A stretch of DNA of 64,000 nt from Leptospira semungkisensis (GTDB lineage: Bacteria; Spirochaetota; Leptospiria; Leptospirales; Leptospiraceae). The notes beneath the pieces are model-generated. The model did not search any database. It saw nothing but the letters and a program-made list of their open reading frames with translations, and was not told where the DNA came from. The stretch lies in contig NZ_RQEP01000005.1 in the NCBI RefSeq assembly GCF_004770055.1, forward strand, positions 1,488,001 to 1,552,000. Direction: 5' to 3'. Below are positions 28,759-39,340 of this stretch, in pieces; within the stretch, counting starts at the first letter, position 1; every line of letters starts with the position of its first letter. A program made the position numbers and the translations under genes.

Positions 28759-29880
28759 TTAATCGAACGCTTTCTCCGGATGTTCTCCTACATAATTCCA
28801 ATGTCCCATTTTTCTGTCCTGCCTAGGATCGGTCTTTCCGTAGAGATGCAGAGTGTATCTTGGATCAGAGAGATATTTCTCCCAAGCTTGGGAGCCTGGC
28901 AGATAATTCTGCCCCAATATATTCTTCATGGAAGAAGGTTGGGAATGGATCTTGTTCGGAAAAGGAAGACCGGTTAACGTTCTCAATTGCAATTCGAACT
29001 GAGAGATATCTGCGGAATTCTGGCTGAAGTGTCCGGAATTATGAGGCCTGGGAGCGAATTCGTTTAATACTACCTTCTCTCCTTTAATGAAAAACTCGAG
29101 TCCAAAGACTCCGATATAATTGATTCCTTCTGCAAGAGTCTCTGCTGCACGGACCATTTCTTTCGTGAGCTTTTCTGAAAAATTTCCGGGATGGATAGTG
29201 AGATCTAAGATATGATTCTTATGAATATTCTCGGAAGGTGGAAAGGAAAGCATTCTTCCATCCTGATCCCTAGCAAGGATCACTGAGGCTTCTTTGTCGA
29301 ACTCGAACCATTCTTCTAAGATTAGATCCAACGGTCCTTGCCCAAGAGATCCTACCCAGGCTCTAAACTCTTCTCTTGTCTTGAATTTTGTCTGACCTTT
29401 GCCGTCGTAACCGAAGGAAGAAGTTTTTAATACTGCGGGGAATTTGCAGGTTTCCGCTGCATGGCTCGCTTCCGATTTGTTTGTGATCGGAAAAAAAGGC
29501 ACTGTGGGAAGTCCAAGTTGTGCGAACTGGTTTTTTTCTCTAATCCTGTGCTGTGCAATGCGAATGCAGTCCGGACTCGGAAAAACAGGAAGTGAATTTT
29601 CTTTTGCATACTTAGAAATGAAATTCAACTCACCACCAGGAACATTTTCAAATTCGAATGTAAGTGCTTCTACAGATTTTAGAAAATTTAATAGAGTAGT
29701 TTCATCCTCATAAGGAGCAACGATCTCTTCTGCGCCAGCAAGAGAGGCTGGGCTATTTCTTTCCGGAGAATATACTGAAACCTTGTAACCCATGCGAATC
29801 GCTTCTTGCGCGAACATCCTTCCGAGTTGTCCGGAACCCATTACTCCCAAGCGTGAGGGAGGAAGTAAAACTTTCTTCAT
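28759..29880 (-). CDS. purK: N5-carboxyaminoimidazole ribonucleotide synthase PurK
   Basis: ATP-grasp enzyme converting AIR, bicarbonate and ATP to N5-CAIR in purine synthesis. It has 373 residues. The N-terminal [16 protein letters not shown], the ATP-grasp core [33 protein letters not shown] and [14 protein letters not shown] are diagnostic. Its start overlaps the purE stop by 4 nt, so the pair is coupled. Confidence 0.95.
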   Translation of the reverse strand: MKKVLLPPSRLGVMGSGQLGRMFAQEAIRMGYKVSVYSPERNSPASLAGAEEIVAPYEDETTLLNFLKSVEALTFEFENVPGGELNFISKYAKENSLPVFPSPDCIRIAQHRIREKNQFAQLGLPTVPFFPITNKSEASHAAETCKFPAVLKTSSFGYDGKGQTKFKTREEFRAWVGSLGQGPLDLILEEWFEFDKEASVILARDQDGRMLSFPPSENIHKNHILDLTIHPGNFSEKLTKEMVRAAETLAEGINYIGVFGLEFFIKGEKVVLNEFAPRPHNSGHFSQNSADISQFELQLRTLTGLPFPNKIHSQPSSMKNILGQNYLPGSQAWEKYLSDPRYTLHLYGKTDPRQDRKMGHWNYVGEHPEKAFD

Positions 29881-30380
29881 ATCAGATCTTTGTTTTTGGA
29901 CAAGGCTTCTTCTCTAATATCGGTTCTATATTTTTCTAATTTCTGGGAGAGAGATTCGTCTTTTAAGGAAAGAATTCTTGCAGCAAGTAGCCCTGCATTT
30001 TTTGCTCCTGCAGTTCCGATAGCAAGAGTTCCCACAGGAACTCCTCCAGGCATCTGAACGATGGAGAGAAGACTATCCATTCCTGATAGAGCCTTGCTTT
30101 GCACTGGAACACCTAATACGGGTAACGTGGTCAAGGAGGCGACCATTCCAGGAAGATGAGCCGCTCCTCCTGCACCCGCGATAATGACTTCGAAGCCTTT
30201 GGATCTTGCGGACTTTGCGAAGTCCACCATGAGTTCGGGAGATCTATGTGCGGAGACGATCTCTTTATGGCATTCGATCCCGAATTCTTTTAGAATGGTC
30301 ACTGCTTCCTTCATGGTTTCCCAATCGGAACTACTACCCATAATCACGGCCACTTTGGTTTGCACGCTATCAAAGTCCAT
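29877..30380 (-). CDS. purE: N5-CAIR mutase PurE (class I)
   Basis: Converts N5-CAIR to CAIR, the step after PurK. It has 167 residues, normal for class I PurE, which works with Pur[41 protein letters not shown] and the [19 protein letters not shown] loop are conserved. The gene follows murF on the same strand after 33 nt. Confidence 0.95.
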   Translation of the reverse strand: MDFDSVQTKVAVIMGSSSDWETMKEAVTILKEFGIECHKEIVSAHRSPELMVDFAKSARSKGFEVIIAGAGGAAHLPGMVASLTTLPVLGVPVQSKALSGMDSLLSIVQMPGGVPVGTLAIGTAGAKNAGLLAARILSLKDESLSQKLEKYRTDIREEALSKNKDLI

Positions 30381-30413
30381 CGAACCTGGTCCGAGGGCAA
30401 GTCCGAAACTGAT

Positions 30414-31826
30414 TTAAGGAACGGTTATTGTGGAATTTAAGGCCTCTACGGCTCTCTCTAATTTCATTCCTCTAGATGCCTTGGCTAGAAGATAAGAGCC
30501 TGCAGGTACTTCTTTGCGAACTGTTTCTATTAGAAGTTTCAATCCTTCTTCGTCTCCTGGAAAGGAGAAGGAAGGCAGGTCTTGCTTTGCTTTCTTTCGA
30601 AAGGACTTCAGTGCGTGCGCCGATTCTTTTCCATACAAGAAAATCCCTTTGCAATTAGATAAGGAGGCCGCGAATTCTCCTATCTCCGTATGGAATTTTT
30701 GGGAATAATTTCCGACTTCCTTCATGTCTCCGAGCACTGCGTAGAATCCATCCTCAGCACTGATCTGGGAGCAGGCCTCTAAGGAAGAAAGCATGGACTC
30801 TCGATTCGCATTATACGTATCATTTAGGATCTTATAGTTTCCGATCTGCAGATCCAATCTCTTGTCAGAAGATCTGAAATTTTGGATCCCTTCTTGGATC
30901 CAATTTGTAGGAGTTTTTATTTCTTCCAACAGAGAGATACAAAGAGCGAGGTTCTCTAATAATCGGATTCCGGGAAGATTCCAATCCAAGGTCTTATCTA
31001 AAAAAGAGATCTTAAATCCGTTTCGGTTGGTTTCTATAATATCTATTCTTTTCTGAAGTGGAACTGATTTGAATTTGATCCCATAACGGAGACTTCTACG
31101 CTTTAGGAAATTCTTATATTCTCCCGTTTCCGGATAAAAGAGTATTCCTGGCTTGAACATTCCTTCTAATATCTCCGACTTTGCCTTTGCGACTCCTTTG
31201 CGAGAGCCAAGCATCTCTATATGAGCCGTGCCTATCGTAGTAATGATGGAATAATCCGGCCTTGCCATCTTGGTCAGCCTTGCAATTTCGCCTTTATGGT
31301 TCATTCCCATCTCACAGACCACATATCTTGTCTTAGGTCCGATGCGAAATAGAGTGAAAGGAACTCCTATCTCATTATTATAATTCTTTTCAGTCACGAT
31401 CATAGAATCTTCTAAAGGAGAAAGACAAGAAGCTAAGATCTCTTTGGTAGTAGTCTTTCCACTAGAGCCTGTGACTGCGATCACGATCGGATTGAATCTG
31501 GATCTATGAAATTCTCCTAACTTTCCGAGAGCAAGTAATGTGTCCTTTACCTGGATCGCCTTACGCTTTTCGAGATCGGAAAGAGTTTCTAGGATCGGAT
31601 GATCCTTCTCGCATAGAAAATAACTTGCTCCTCTGTTCAATGCATCCGCAATGAAATCATGTCCGTCCCGATTTCCTCTTAAAGGAACGAATAATGAATT
31701 CGGCTCTGCCATAGAAGAAGCGGTTGTGATGCTCAGGATCTGCTCTTCCACTTGGAAAGAAAACTCGGATGGACTTTGGAGTATTCTTCGAACAGTTTCC
31801 GGATCGTATTGGAATGGAGCTTTCAT
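30414..31826 (-). CDS. murF: UDP-MurNAc-tripeptide-D-Ala-D-Ala ligase MurF
   Basis: Adds D-Ala-D-Ala to UDP-MurNAc-tripeptide, giving MraY's substrate. It has 470 residues. The ATP loop is AVTGSSGKTTTKE, with EKNYNNEIGVPFTLFRI, CEMGMNHKGEI and DTYNANRESMLSSLEA, all MurF hallmarks. In most dcw clusters murF sits between murE and mraY; here it has been moved about 7 kb beyond murC, onto the opposite strand, heading a unit with purE and purK. Confidence 0.95.
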   Translation of the reverse strand: MKAPFQYDPETVRRILQSPSEFSFQVEEQILSITTASSMAEPNSLFVPLRGNRDGHDFIADALNRGASYFLCEKDHPILETLSDLEKRKAIQVKDTLLALGKLGEFHRSRFNPIVIAVTGSSGKTTTKEILASCLSPLEDSMIVTEKNYNNEIGVPFTLFRIGPKTRYVVCEMGMNHKGEIARLTKMARPDYSIITTIGTAHIEMLGSRKGVAKAKSEILEGMFKPGILFYPETGEYKNFLKRRSLRYGIKFKSVPLQKRIDIIETNRNGFKISFLDKTLDWNLPGIRLLENLALCISLLEEIKTPTNWIQEGIQNFRSSDKRLDLQIGNYKILNDTYNANRESMLSSLEACSQISAEDGFYAVLGDMKEVGNYSQKFHTEIGEFAASLSNCKGIFLYGKESAHALKSFRKKAKQDLPSFSFPGDEEGLKLLIETVRKEVPAGSYLLAKASRGMKLERAVEALNSTITVP

Positions 31827-31916
31827 CCAACCCAGGTTCTTCTTCCCTAAAATACTGGCAGTCTATTTTTAAAAATTCCTCTTGCAGACTTCTCCAATTC
31901 GGATCTTGTATGCGAG

Positions 31917-32969
31917 ATGCGGAAATCTACGGTAGTTTTGATCGGGCTAGGCAGGATTGCTTCTTCCTTAGAAAAAGATCCGTATCGAAACAAGCCATGT
32001 ACTCATGCTGGAGTCTTATTCTCCGGATGGGGAAAAAAGAATTTTCAGTTTATAGGTGGGATCGAGCCGAATGCCGACAAGCGTGACTCCTTCTCCAAGC
32101 AATGGAAATTATCCCCAGAGCTTTTGCATGAGGATTGGGAAGATTGGAAGAAGTTCAAGCAAATCCCTGACCTTGCTATTATCTCTAGTCCGTCCGAATC
32201 TCATTATAGAAATGCGTTGGATTGTATCGAGTTCGGCATTCAAAACCTTCTTATAGAAAAGCCTGTTTGTGAGACCTTCGTTCAAGCCAAAGACTTGGAC
32301 AAGTTCGCAAGAAAAAAAGGGGTTCGAATTTGGGTGAATCACGAGAGAAGATACCATCCCAAATATGCCTGGGCCAAGTCTGTCATTGAATCCGGAAAGT
32401 ACGGAGAGGTTCGGACCATTCGCGCTTCCGTTTTGACTTCTGCCTTGGCGCCCGGAAGAGCGTATAAGGGAAGGACAGGACCATTATTCCATGATGGAAC
32501 TCATGCTGTGGATCTGATCTATTGGTTGCTTGGAAAACCGGACAGAGTGCGTTCTTCTCTCACTCGTCGAAAAGGGATCCCGGTAGAGGATCGAGCAGTT
32601 GCCTTTTTGGAATATAAGTCGGGACCGATCGTCTTTTTGGAAGCAGGCGGAGCTAGAGATTACTTTCAATTCGAAATGGATATCATGACGGAGAAGGCAA
32701 GGATCCTTCTTTCCAACGATGGAATGAAACTGTTCGAATCCCGTCCTTCCCGCATATACAAGGGATTTAATAGTTTGACGGAAGTCTCATTTCCCGAAAA
32801 ATCATTCCTCGGATCAAATCCGTTCGAGAATCTATATTCGTCGATTCGCAAAGTGCTTACTGGCAAGTCCGAAAGTATGACGGGAGATATCAGCGAGAAT
32901 CTAAATATCATGGAACTCTTGCATCGGATCAAAACGAAGGCAGAGATCCAAACGGTTTCCGAGATTTAA
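31917..32969 (+). CDS. Gfo/Idh/MocA-family oxidoreductase
   Basis: NAD(P)-dependent dehydrogenase-like protein of 350 residues. The Rossmann start is VVLIGLGRIASSLE, and LIEKPVCETFVQA is the EKP motif with the conserved Lys. A C-terminal substrate domain follows (VWVNHERRYHPKY-like segment, DGTHAVDLIYWLLG with the catalytic His region). The family oxidises or epimerises sugars and inositols; the substrate is unknown. It is divergent from murF and 6 nt upstream of the UbiB-like gene. Confidence 0.82.
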   Translation: MRKSTVVLIGLGRIASSLEKDPYRNKPCTHAGVLFSGWGKKNFQFIGGIEPNADKRDSFSKQWKLSPELLHEDWEDWKKFKQIPDLAIISSPSESHYRNALDCIEFGIQNLLIEKPVCETFVQAKDLDKFARKKGVRIWVNHERRYHPKYAWAKSVIESGKYGEVRTIRASVLTSALAPGRAYKGRTGPLFHDGTHAVDLIYWLLGKPDRVRSSLTRRKGIPVEDRAVAFLEYKSGPIVFLEAGGARDYFQFEMDIMTEKARILLSNDGMKLFESRPSRIYKGFNSLTEVSFPEKSFLGSNPFENLYSSIRKVLTGKSESMTGDISENLNIMELLHRIKTKAEIQTVSEI

Positions 32970-32975
32970 AAAGGC

Positions 32976-34676
32976 ATGTCCAAAAGTTCTCCCAGCACCG
33001 GCAACCAGCTTCCCAAATATTCCGCGAGAGGAAGATATTATCGAGGCAGCTTCTTTCTTTGGAAGAAGATACTCGGTCTATTCTGGTATTATAAATTTGT
33101 AAGATTGTTCCTTTCTTCCAAAACGAGAGAAGAAAGAGAGAATGAATTCTTTCGTAACCTTGGCTTCGAATGCAGGGACTTCTTTCTGAAAATGGGAGGA
33201 GTCTATGTGAAGCTAGGTCAGTATCTAGCAAGCCTCTCTCATCTTTTTCCGGAAAGTTTTACGGAACCTTTGCAGGACCTGCAAGATAGAGTTCCCGCTC
33301 ATCCATTCTTAGAGATCAGAGAAAGATTTAAGAAAGAATTCGGGAAAGATATCGCAGAAGTATTTCCTGATATTTCAGAAGAACCTTTGGCTTCGGCGTC
33401 GATTGCCCAGGTGCATTCCGCCACATACAAGGGTGAGAAAGTTGCGGTTAAGATACTTTATCCTGGGATCGAAGAAGTTATCTCCAAGGATCTAAAGGCA
33501 GTTCGTAAATTCCTAAAAAGGATCAACCGTTATCTAGTCAGCTTTGATTTTAAAGTGGTTCATAAGGAAATTGCAAAGTTAGTCGGAAGAGAAACAGATC
33601 TGCGTTTGGAAGCGGAGTCTATGGATAGAATGGCACGCTATTTCGCAGAAGAGCCGGACTATGTATTTCCTAAGAACGTTCCTGAATGGAGCGGCAAGAG
33701 CGTGTTAACTGCTCAGTTTATAGAAGGGATGCGAATCACTCAGGCTGCTTCTCTTAAAAAAGGACAGGCCAAGTCTCGCCCAGTGGATCTTCTCATCAGA
33801 GCTTATATCTTAATGATTTTTGAATATAGATTCTATCATGCGGATCCTCATCCCGGAAACATGATCTATACTCCCGATGAAAAGCTCTGCTTTATTGATT
33901 TTGGAGCAGTAGGGGAGATTCCTCCTAGCCAATCCGTCGCATTAAGAAAGATCATTCTATGTGCCATGGCAAAGGATTATCCTGCGGTAGTGGAGGCTTT
34001 AGACGAGCTAGGACTTATTTCTAAAAAAGCGGACCGGGATAAGTTAGAAGAAGTGGTTCGCTATTCCATGGAAAAGCTTTCTCGTTTTCTATCGGATACG
34101 GATTCATTCAAGAATATCAAGTTCGAGCAGATCCATACTCCAGAAGATCTGAAATTCTTAAAAGAGATCAATTCTAGTCTACGTGGTCTTTTGAGAATGG
34201 TGCAACTTCCCACTTCTCTTATTCCTTTAGAAAGAGTGCTGGGATTACTTGTAGGGATCACTGCCACATTGGATCCTTACAGGACAGTTTTGGATTATGG
34301 AGAGAAACCGTTCAAGGGACTGGTCTTTCAAGGTGAAAACCAATGGCAGAAGGTGCTTTTGCAAGAGGGAGGCATCTGGGGACAGGCAGTTTCCCTTCCT
34401 GGGGAATTATTACAGGCTGTTAAAAACTTAAACCGAGGAAAACAGGCATATAAGCTTCCGGATCTGGAGATCCATACAAAGAGAATGTATGCTTTAGGAC
34501 ACCAGATCATTTCCACTTCATTCATATTATTCGGGATACATTATGGAACGGATCGATTGGATAAGGGGATCGAATCTCACGCTATGATCGGATTCGGTGT
34601 TTCCATTTTCTTCGGAATCCTCCTTGCTCTATCCGTTATCAAAAATAAATTCAGCTCTAAAAGGAATCGTCAGTGA
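32976..34676 (+). CDS. UbiB/ABC1-family atypical kinase
   Basis: Membrane-associated atypical kinase or ATPase of 566 residues. It carries the KxGQ motif ([10 protein letters not shown], about 79-88), the Ala-rich loop ASASIAQVH, the VAVKIL lysine, [11 protein letters not shown] and the metal-binding [10 protein letters not shown]. Two C-terminal hydrophobic segments (about 500-520 and 530-555) anchor it. Members support ubiquinone synthesis in proteobacteria. This organism appears to use menaquinone (mqnA here), so its target must be another lipid process. It overlaps lspA by 4 nt. Confidence 0.88.
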   Translation: MSKSSPSTGNQLPKYSARGRYYRGSFFLWKKILGLFWYYKFVRLFLSSKTREERENEFFRNLGFECRDFFLKMGGVYVKLGQYLASLSHLFPESFTEPLQDLQDRVPAHPFLEIRERFKKEFGKDIAEVFPDISEEPLASASIAQVHSATYKGEKVAVKILYPGIEEVISKDLKAVRKFLKRINRYLVSFDFKVVHKEIAKLVGRETDLRLEAESMDRMARYFAEEPDYVFPKNVPEWSGKSVLTAQFIEGMRITQAASLKKGQAKSRPVDLLIRAYILMIFEYRFYHADPHPGNMIYTPDEKLCFIDFGAVGEIPPSQSVALRKIILCAMAKDYPAVVEALDELGLISKKADRDKLEEVVRYSMEKLSRFLSDTDSFKNIKFEQIHTPEDLKFLKEINSSLRGLLRMVQLPTSLIPLERVLGLLVGITATLDPYRTVLDYGEKPFKGLVFQGENQWQKVLLQEGGIWGQAVSLPGELLQAVKNLNRGKQAYKLPDLEIHTKRMYALGHQIISTSFILFGIHYGTDRLDKGIESHAMIGFGVSIFFGILLALSVIKNKFSSKRNRQ

Positions 34677-35230
34677 AATATTTCGAAAAGAAATTCTTAG
34701 AGGTATATCCGCCAGTATTCATCGTTAGCGTAGTTCTTGGAACCGTTATCGATCTTGTTACCAAATACATCGCCATCTTATATCTGAGACCTCATAGTCC
34801 GATCGAAGTCATCGGAGACTTCTTCCGTTTGACCCTGACATTCAACACTGGATTCGTGATGGGATTCTTTCAAGGATTCCCGAGAACATCTCTTGCGTTG
34901 ACTGCGGTTGCCATTTTGGTCCTTATCGCATATCGCTGGAAGAATCCTGATTTGGGACATCCTGCCGGCTGGGCGCTTGTCATGGCAGGAGCGTTCGGGA
35001 ATTTCATTGATAAGTTTTTTGTAAAATTGATCGGGATCGGAGCTGAGTTCGGCTTCATTCAAAATCCGTATGCAGGAAGATTTATCGGGGTCGTAGACTT
35101 TTTGGACTTCGACTGGCCGAACTGGTTGTTTATAGAAAGATGGCCTGCATTTAATTTCGCAGATTCCTGCGTAAGCGTAGGTCTAGTCATACTAATTCTA
35201 ACGATGAAACTCGAAGAGGATAAGAAGTAA
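34673..35230 (+). CDS. lspA: Prolipoprotein signal peptidase LspA
   Basis: Inner-membrane aspartyl protease that removes signal peptides from lipidated prolipoproteins. It has 185 residues and four transmembrane helices. The catalytic dyad is Asp113 (GNFIDKF) and Asp164 (FNFADS). A long insert between the two motifs accounts for the length above the usual 160-170. The start is GTG at 34673, overlapping the UbiB-like stop. The many lipoproteins in the window are its expected substrates. Confidence 0.9.
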   Translation: MKYFEKKFLEVYPPVFIVSVVLGTVIDLVTKYIAILYLRPHSPIEVIGDFFRLTLTFNTGFVMGFFQGFPRTSLALTAVAILVLIAYRWKNPDLGHPAGWALVMAGAFGNFIDKFFVKLIGIGAEFGFIQNPYAGRFIGVVDFLDFDWPNWLFIERWPAFNFADSCVSVGLVILILTMKLEEDKK

Positions 35231-35232
35231 CA

Positions 35233-35760
35233 TTGAATCTCCTCCAACTTCCCATCTGGAAAAAGATCATTAAGAAGAAAGGGACCTCGAACCCAGAGAT
35301 CATCCGTTTCTTAAGAGAGACTTCCGTTTTCGGAAAACTAAAACGCAGAACCTTGCATGAGATTGCAAGGCTCGTACACGTTAGGCAGTATTCGGAAGGG
35401 GAAGAAATTTTCCGACAAGGAGAGGCTGGAGCTGGCTTCTATATGATCTTCGATGGAAAGGTAGTGATCCGTTCCGTTAGAGACGGAGTGGAATTGGACT
35501 TGGCTCATTTGGATGAGCATTCCTTTTTTGGAGAGCTTTCTTTATTCTCCGAAGAAAGAAGGACTGCAACAGCAATCGCTCAGGAACCTTCTACTTTATT
35601 GGGATTCTTTCAACCGGACCTAAAGGAAATCATAGAGACCAAACCAAAGATCGGGATTGAGATCCTTCTTAGTCTTACAGGTGTGGTTGTAGAAAGGCTT
35701 CAAAAAACGAACCAACTATTAGAAAAAGCTTATTATAAGGGCAAGCAAAAGAATGCCTGA
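35233..35760 (+). CDS. Cyclic nucleotide-binding domain protein
   Basis: Protein of 175 residues that is essentially one cNMP-binding domain (about 35-150). EEIFRQGEAGAGFYMIFDGKV and the phosphate-binding cassette FFGELSLFSEERRTATAIA, with Glu and Arg in place, suggest real ligand binding. No helix-turn-helix or enzyme domain follows, unlike Crp. The start is TTG at 35233. It overlaps the exporter gene by 8 nt and is 2 nt after lspA, so it may modulate a membrane partner. Confidence 0.8.
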   Translation: MNLLQLPIWKKIIKKKGTSNPEIIRFLRETSVFGKLKRRTLHEIARLVHVRQYSEGEEIFRQGEAGAGFYMIFDGKVVIRSVRDGVELDLAHLDEHSFFGELSLFSEERRTATAIAQEPSTLLGFFQPDLKEIIETKPKIGIEILLSLTGVVVERLQKTNQLLEKAYYKGKQKNA

Positions 35761-36850
35761 ATCGACTAAGCCGCTATCCACGTACGTAATCCGTATCATC
35801 TTCTTCTTTTTAGTAGGAGCTGCGATCGTATTCTTCTCGATCGGTTTGCAGTTATTGATCGTACCGATAGCTCTTTCTTTGATCCTGTTTTATATATTCA
35901 ACGGTGCGATCAACTATTTCGAGACCTTGGGTATTCCGAGAATCGTTTCCGTAGCAATCGTCATTATCTTGCTTTGCCTTCCTATTTACTGGTTTGCGAC
36001 AGAGGTGGCTCCTCCAATCGTTTCGACCCTGCAGCCTATCATCAAAGATTGGAAACAGAGCATAGACGATGCTAAGTTCAAATATCTTATTGTGGGTCTG
36101 CAACTTAAGTTTAACGATTATCCCGCAAGCTGGGAAGAGACCATTCATCCTGAAGAATTGGTCAAGAATCTTGCAGAGATGATCCATGGACAGGTGAACG
36201 GCCTAGTTTCTGCGATTCCTACTTTGTTGGGATATTTAGTCGTTACTCCTCTATTCACTTTCTTATTCCTTCTGAACGGGAATGGAGTGTATAAGAATCT
36301 GGTGAGCCTTGTTCCGAATCGATACTTTGAGATGACTCTAATGGTCACTGCAAAGATCAACGAGCAGATCACAAATTATCTACGTAGCTTGGTGATCCAG
36401 AGTTTGATCATTACTGCAGTCTCTATGGTCGGCTTCTATATAATCGGATTAAAATATTTTTATATATTCGCTCTATTCGTAGGGATCGCGAATTCGATTC
36501 CTTATTTGGGTCCCATCATAGGAATGGCTCCTCCGCTTTTCATGACATTGACCCAAGGAGCGAATATCTTCTCTCCGAATGGAATCAATGATGGAATGGG
36601 AATGTATGAGCTTATGGTCGCTATCTTTGTTGTGATCTTGATCGCTCAGGCTGTGGACAATTTCTTTGTGCAGCCTGTGATCATCTCGGATGCGGTTTCT
36701 TTGCATCCGGTGATCGTTGTAGGAGCAGTCACAGTAGGTGGAAGTTTGTTAGGGATCGCAGGAATGCTAGTCGCAGTTCCAGCTGCCGCTATTCTTAAGG
36801 TTACGATCGCCTCACTCTATCGATCCATGAAGGATCATAGACTTTTATAA
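35753..36850 (+). CDS. AI-2E family transporter (PerM/YdiK type)
   Basis: Polytopic membrane protein of 365 residues with about eight helices. The C-terminal half is diagnostic: GIANSIPYLGPIIGMAPP, AQAVDNFFVQPVIISDAVSLHPVIVVGAVTVGG and GIAGMLVAVPAAAILKV. The family includes the E. coli AI-2 exporter TqsA and Na+/H+ antiporters, so the substrate is open. It overlaps the cNMP-binding gene by 8 nt and ends this operon. Confidence 0.88.
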   Translation: MPESTKPLSTYVIRIIFFFLVGAAIVFFSIGLQLLIVPIALSLILFYIFNGAINYFETLGIPRIVSVAIVIILLCLPIYWFATEVAPPIVSTLQPIIKDWKQSIDDAKFKYLIVGLQLKFNDYPASWEETIHPEELVKNLAEMIHGQVNGLVSAIPTLLGYLVVTPLFTFLFLLNGNGVYKNLVSLVPNRYFEMTLMVTAKINEQITNYLRSLVIQSLIITAVSMVGFYIIGLKYFYIFALFVGIANSIPYLGPIIGMAPPLFMTLTQGANIFSPNGINDGMGMYELMVAIFVVILIAQAVDNFFVQPVIISDAVSLHPVIVVGAVTVGGSLLGIAGMLVAVPAAAILKVTIASLYRSMKDHRLL

Positions 36851-36903
36851 TTTATATAAGAGTTAAATGATTCACTATTTAAGTTTAGCGATACTCGCAA
36901 AAA

Positions 36904-37401
36904 CTAATTATGGGTCCAAATATAAGGCAGACTAGAAGTAGATCCGGTGCAACCTCCTTTAGAGCCAATTTCAGAACGAATTTTTAAAGCCGCAGATTCC
37001 GAGGGAAGTACTGAGACAAAATACGGGGACCAACTTTTTTTCCGAGACGTATCCGTTTTTATACCCAAACAAAGATAAATGGTATTTCCAACTTTGGCAT
37101 CAATCGTAAGAAATTGTACCTCTTCGGAAAGATCATGAAAATCAAAATAGCCCCTGGAAGTCACAGGATACGGCTGCACTTCTAATTTATAAGTGCCTTG
37201 CGGAATCAAAAAATCATGGGAAAGATCCTCTGACATTTTTTTCCCATCGATCGATAGGATTTTCATTTCAAAACTTCTCACAAAGACCGTTTCGGATTTG
37301 GGAATTTTTTTATCGAAAAATACGGAGTCTATGCGATGGAATCCGCAACCTTCAAAAATCAAAAATACGCCGATCAGACTGGCGAATAAGTAATAAACCA
37401 T
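36904..37401 (-). CDS. Putative lipoprotein of unknown function
   Basis: Lipoprotein candidate of 165 residues. A hydrophobic N terminus ends in IFEGC (Cys19), acceptable for spirochaetes though Glu near the Cys is unusual. The mature protein begins GFHRIDSVFFDKKIP and has a YKLEVQPYPVTSRGYFDF region like small PEGA-type or carboxypeptidase-like beta domains, but no motif is certain. It lies 9 nt upstream of the actP-type gene's stop and is convergent with the exporter gene. Function unknown. Confidence 0.55.
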   Translation of the reverse strand: MVYYLFASLIGVFLIFEGCGFHRIDSVFFDKKIPKSETVFVRSFEMKILSIDGKKMSEDLSHDFLIPQGTYKLEVQPYPVTSRGYFDFHDLSEEVQFLTIDAKVGNTIYLCLGIKTDTSRKKSWSPYFVSVLPSESAALKIRSEIGSKGGCTGSTSSLPYIWTHN

Positions 37402-37410
37402 ATTATCCTA

Positions 37411-38949
37411 TTATTCTGCTCCTACTCCCAAATATACTCTTACCTTTTCGGATTCGTATCGTTCTTTCGCGTTCATATCCGGGAATAGTTTAGAAAAAAC
37501 GAATGCAACAATAAAGGCAAGACTCATGGATACGATGGCCGGATTCTTGAGAGGAAAAATTGCCTCCTTGAATTTAAACACATCTACCCAAACCGTAGGA
37601 CTTAGGATGATAAATGCGGTGGCGGAAATAGATCCGACTAAAATGGACCAAACTCCTCCCATCGTGCTGAATCCTCTCCATAAAATAGACAAGAACAAAG
37701 CCGGAAAATTTCCACTTGCAGCGATCGCAAATGCTAGGCCTACCATAAATGCAACGTTTTGATCTTTGAATAGAATGCCCAAGAGAATGCTAACAATACT
37801 AAATACTACGGTAGCTTTCTTTGCGACAGAGACTTGTTTTTCTTCGCTTGCCTTTCCTTCCGTAAAAACATTGAAGTAAAGATCATGGGAGATGGTGGAC
37901 GCTGCCGCTAAAGTAAGTCCAGCGACCACTGCTAAGATAGTAGCAAAGGCTACTGCCGCAATGAATCCTAAGAAAGGTGTTCCTCCCAATAATTCAGCGA
38001 GAAGGGCCGCTGCCATATTTCCTCCCTTGTCTATTCCTGCGATCTGCTCTCTACCGATGAGCACAGCAGCAGCAAAACCTACAATAGGAATGATAATATA
38101 GAAATATCCGATGAATGTAGTGGCGTATGCTACTGATTTTCTGGCTTCTTTTGCGTCGGGAACTGTATAGAATCTCATTAGAATATGAGGTAAACCTAAT
38201 AGACCAAACATAAGAGCGAGTCCTAAAGAAACTGCATCGATCGGATTGGCGACCAGTCCTCCCGGTTCTAAGGCTGCCCTTCCGAATTTACTTTCTACTC
38301 CTCCATAAAGATTTTCTAAACTAAATCCGAATACGGATAAAGAAAGGATCACTAAAAGAGTTACTCCGAAAAGAAGAAGGCAGGCTTTGATGATCTGAAC
38401 CCAGGTGGTCGCGATCATTCCTCCGAATAAAACATAGAGAAGCATGACCCCGCCTACGATCACAACTGCTACCTCGTAAGAAAGTCCAAACATTAAATTG
38501 ATTAGCTTTCCTGAACCTACGATCTGAGCGATGGAGTAGGTGATTGTGACTAAAATTCCTCCGATAGAGGCAACGATACGAATTGGCTTTTGCTTCAGTC
38601 GAAATGCCAATACGTCTGCGAATGTATACTTTCCAAGATTTCTAAGAGGCTCTGCGAGTAGGAACATGAGAGCTGGCCAACCAACGAGCCAGCCTACTGC
38701 ATAAATGATTCCGTCGTATCCTTTCAAAGCAACCATTCCTGAAATTCCCAAAAAGGAAGCCGCAGACATGAAATCTCCTGAGAGGGCCAAACCGTTTTGA
38801 AAACCTGTGATGGATCTTCCTGCTGCATAGAACTCGCTGGAACTCTTGGTTTTTTTGGCGGCCCAATATGTGATCCCTAAGGTAAGAACTACGAATAGAA
38901 AGAAGAAAGCGACTGAGATAAAATTAGGTTGTCCTAATGCGGATTCCAT
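37411..38949 (-). CDS. actP: Sodium:solute symporter, acetate permease ActP type
   Basis: SSS-family sodium-coupled symporter of 512 residues with about 13 helices. FYAAGRSITGFQNGLALSGDFMSAASFLGI, GWPALMFLLAEPLRNLGKYTFADVLAFR and IMRFYTVPDAKEARKS-like segments match ActP. The preceding gene is a DUF485 protein, the usual partner of ActP (yjcH-actP), and the two overlap as TAATG. Likely substrates are acetate or other short monocarboxylates. Confidence 0.87.
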   Translation of the reverse strand: MESALGQPNFISVAFFFLFVVLTLGITYWAAKKTKSSSEFYAAGRSITGFQNGLALSGDFMSAASFLGISGMVALKGYDGIIYAVGWLVGWPALMFLLAEPLRNLGKYTFADVLAFRLKQKPIRIVASIGGILVTITYSIAQIVGSGKLINLMFGLSYEVAVVIVGGVMLLYVLFGGMIATTWVQIIKACLLLFGVTLLVILSLSVFGFSLENLYGGVESKFGRAALEPGGLVANPIDAVSLGLALMFGLLGLPHILMRFYTVPDAKEARKSVAYATTFIGYFYIIIPIVGFAAAVLIGREQIAGIDKGGNMAAALLAELLGGTPFLGFIAAVAFATILAVVAGLTLAAASTISHDLYFNVFTEGKASEEKQVSVAKKATVVFSIVSILLGILFKDQNVAFMVGLAFAIAASGNFPALFLSILWRGFSTMGGVWSILVGSISATAFIILSPTVWVDVFKFKEAIFPLKNPAIVSMSLAFIVAFVFSKLFPDMNAKERYESEKVRVYLGVGAE

Positions 38950-39281
38950 TATCTTCCTCCTTCTAATTTGGATTTAAGTGCATCTACTTCTTTGTCGTAG
39001 ACTCGGTTCGCCCAAATCACATAGATAAAGGTTAAAATCCAAGAGAGAACAATCACTCCCGCTCCGGCGATTAACCCGAAGTTGGCGAACTGGCCTATCC
39101 TTTCTACAACCCATTCTTTCTTAAGGGCGATGATTAGGATAAAGCCGTAGTAGTTGGCAAAAAGTAAAAATAATAATAGAAAGCTAACGATCCATCTGGT
39201 CCGAACTAATTTTTTAAATTCGGGAGACTCGATCAATTCATGGGCTTTAGATTTCATCCCTATTGTCCTCCAAGAATGCAA
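38949..39281 (-). CDS. DUF485 membrane protein (YjcH-like)
   Basis: Small membrane protein of 110 residues with two helices (about 32-52 and 70-100) and a start like ELIESPEFKKLVRTRWIVSF, typical of DUF485. These occur directly upstream of actP-type symporters and probably assist them. GGAGGACAAT precedes the ATG on the minus strand, a strong ribosome binding site. Its stop overlaps the symporter's start. Confidence 0.85.
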   Translation of the reverse strand: MHSWRTIGMKSKAHELIESPEFKKLVRTRWIVSFLLLFLLFANYYGFILIIALKKEWVVERIGQFANFGLIAGAGVIVLSWILTFIYVIWANRVYDKEVDALKSKLEGGR

Positions 39282-39340
39282 TCCAGGAGAATAAGATAGG
39301 AGGAAGTTGTTGCAAGGAAAAAAAGATCTTTCTAGGAATT

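Noticed and set aside
36904..37401. The lipoprotein gene as a foreign insertion
   Set aside because: Its base composition (about 42% on the line counted) is close to the neighbours.
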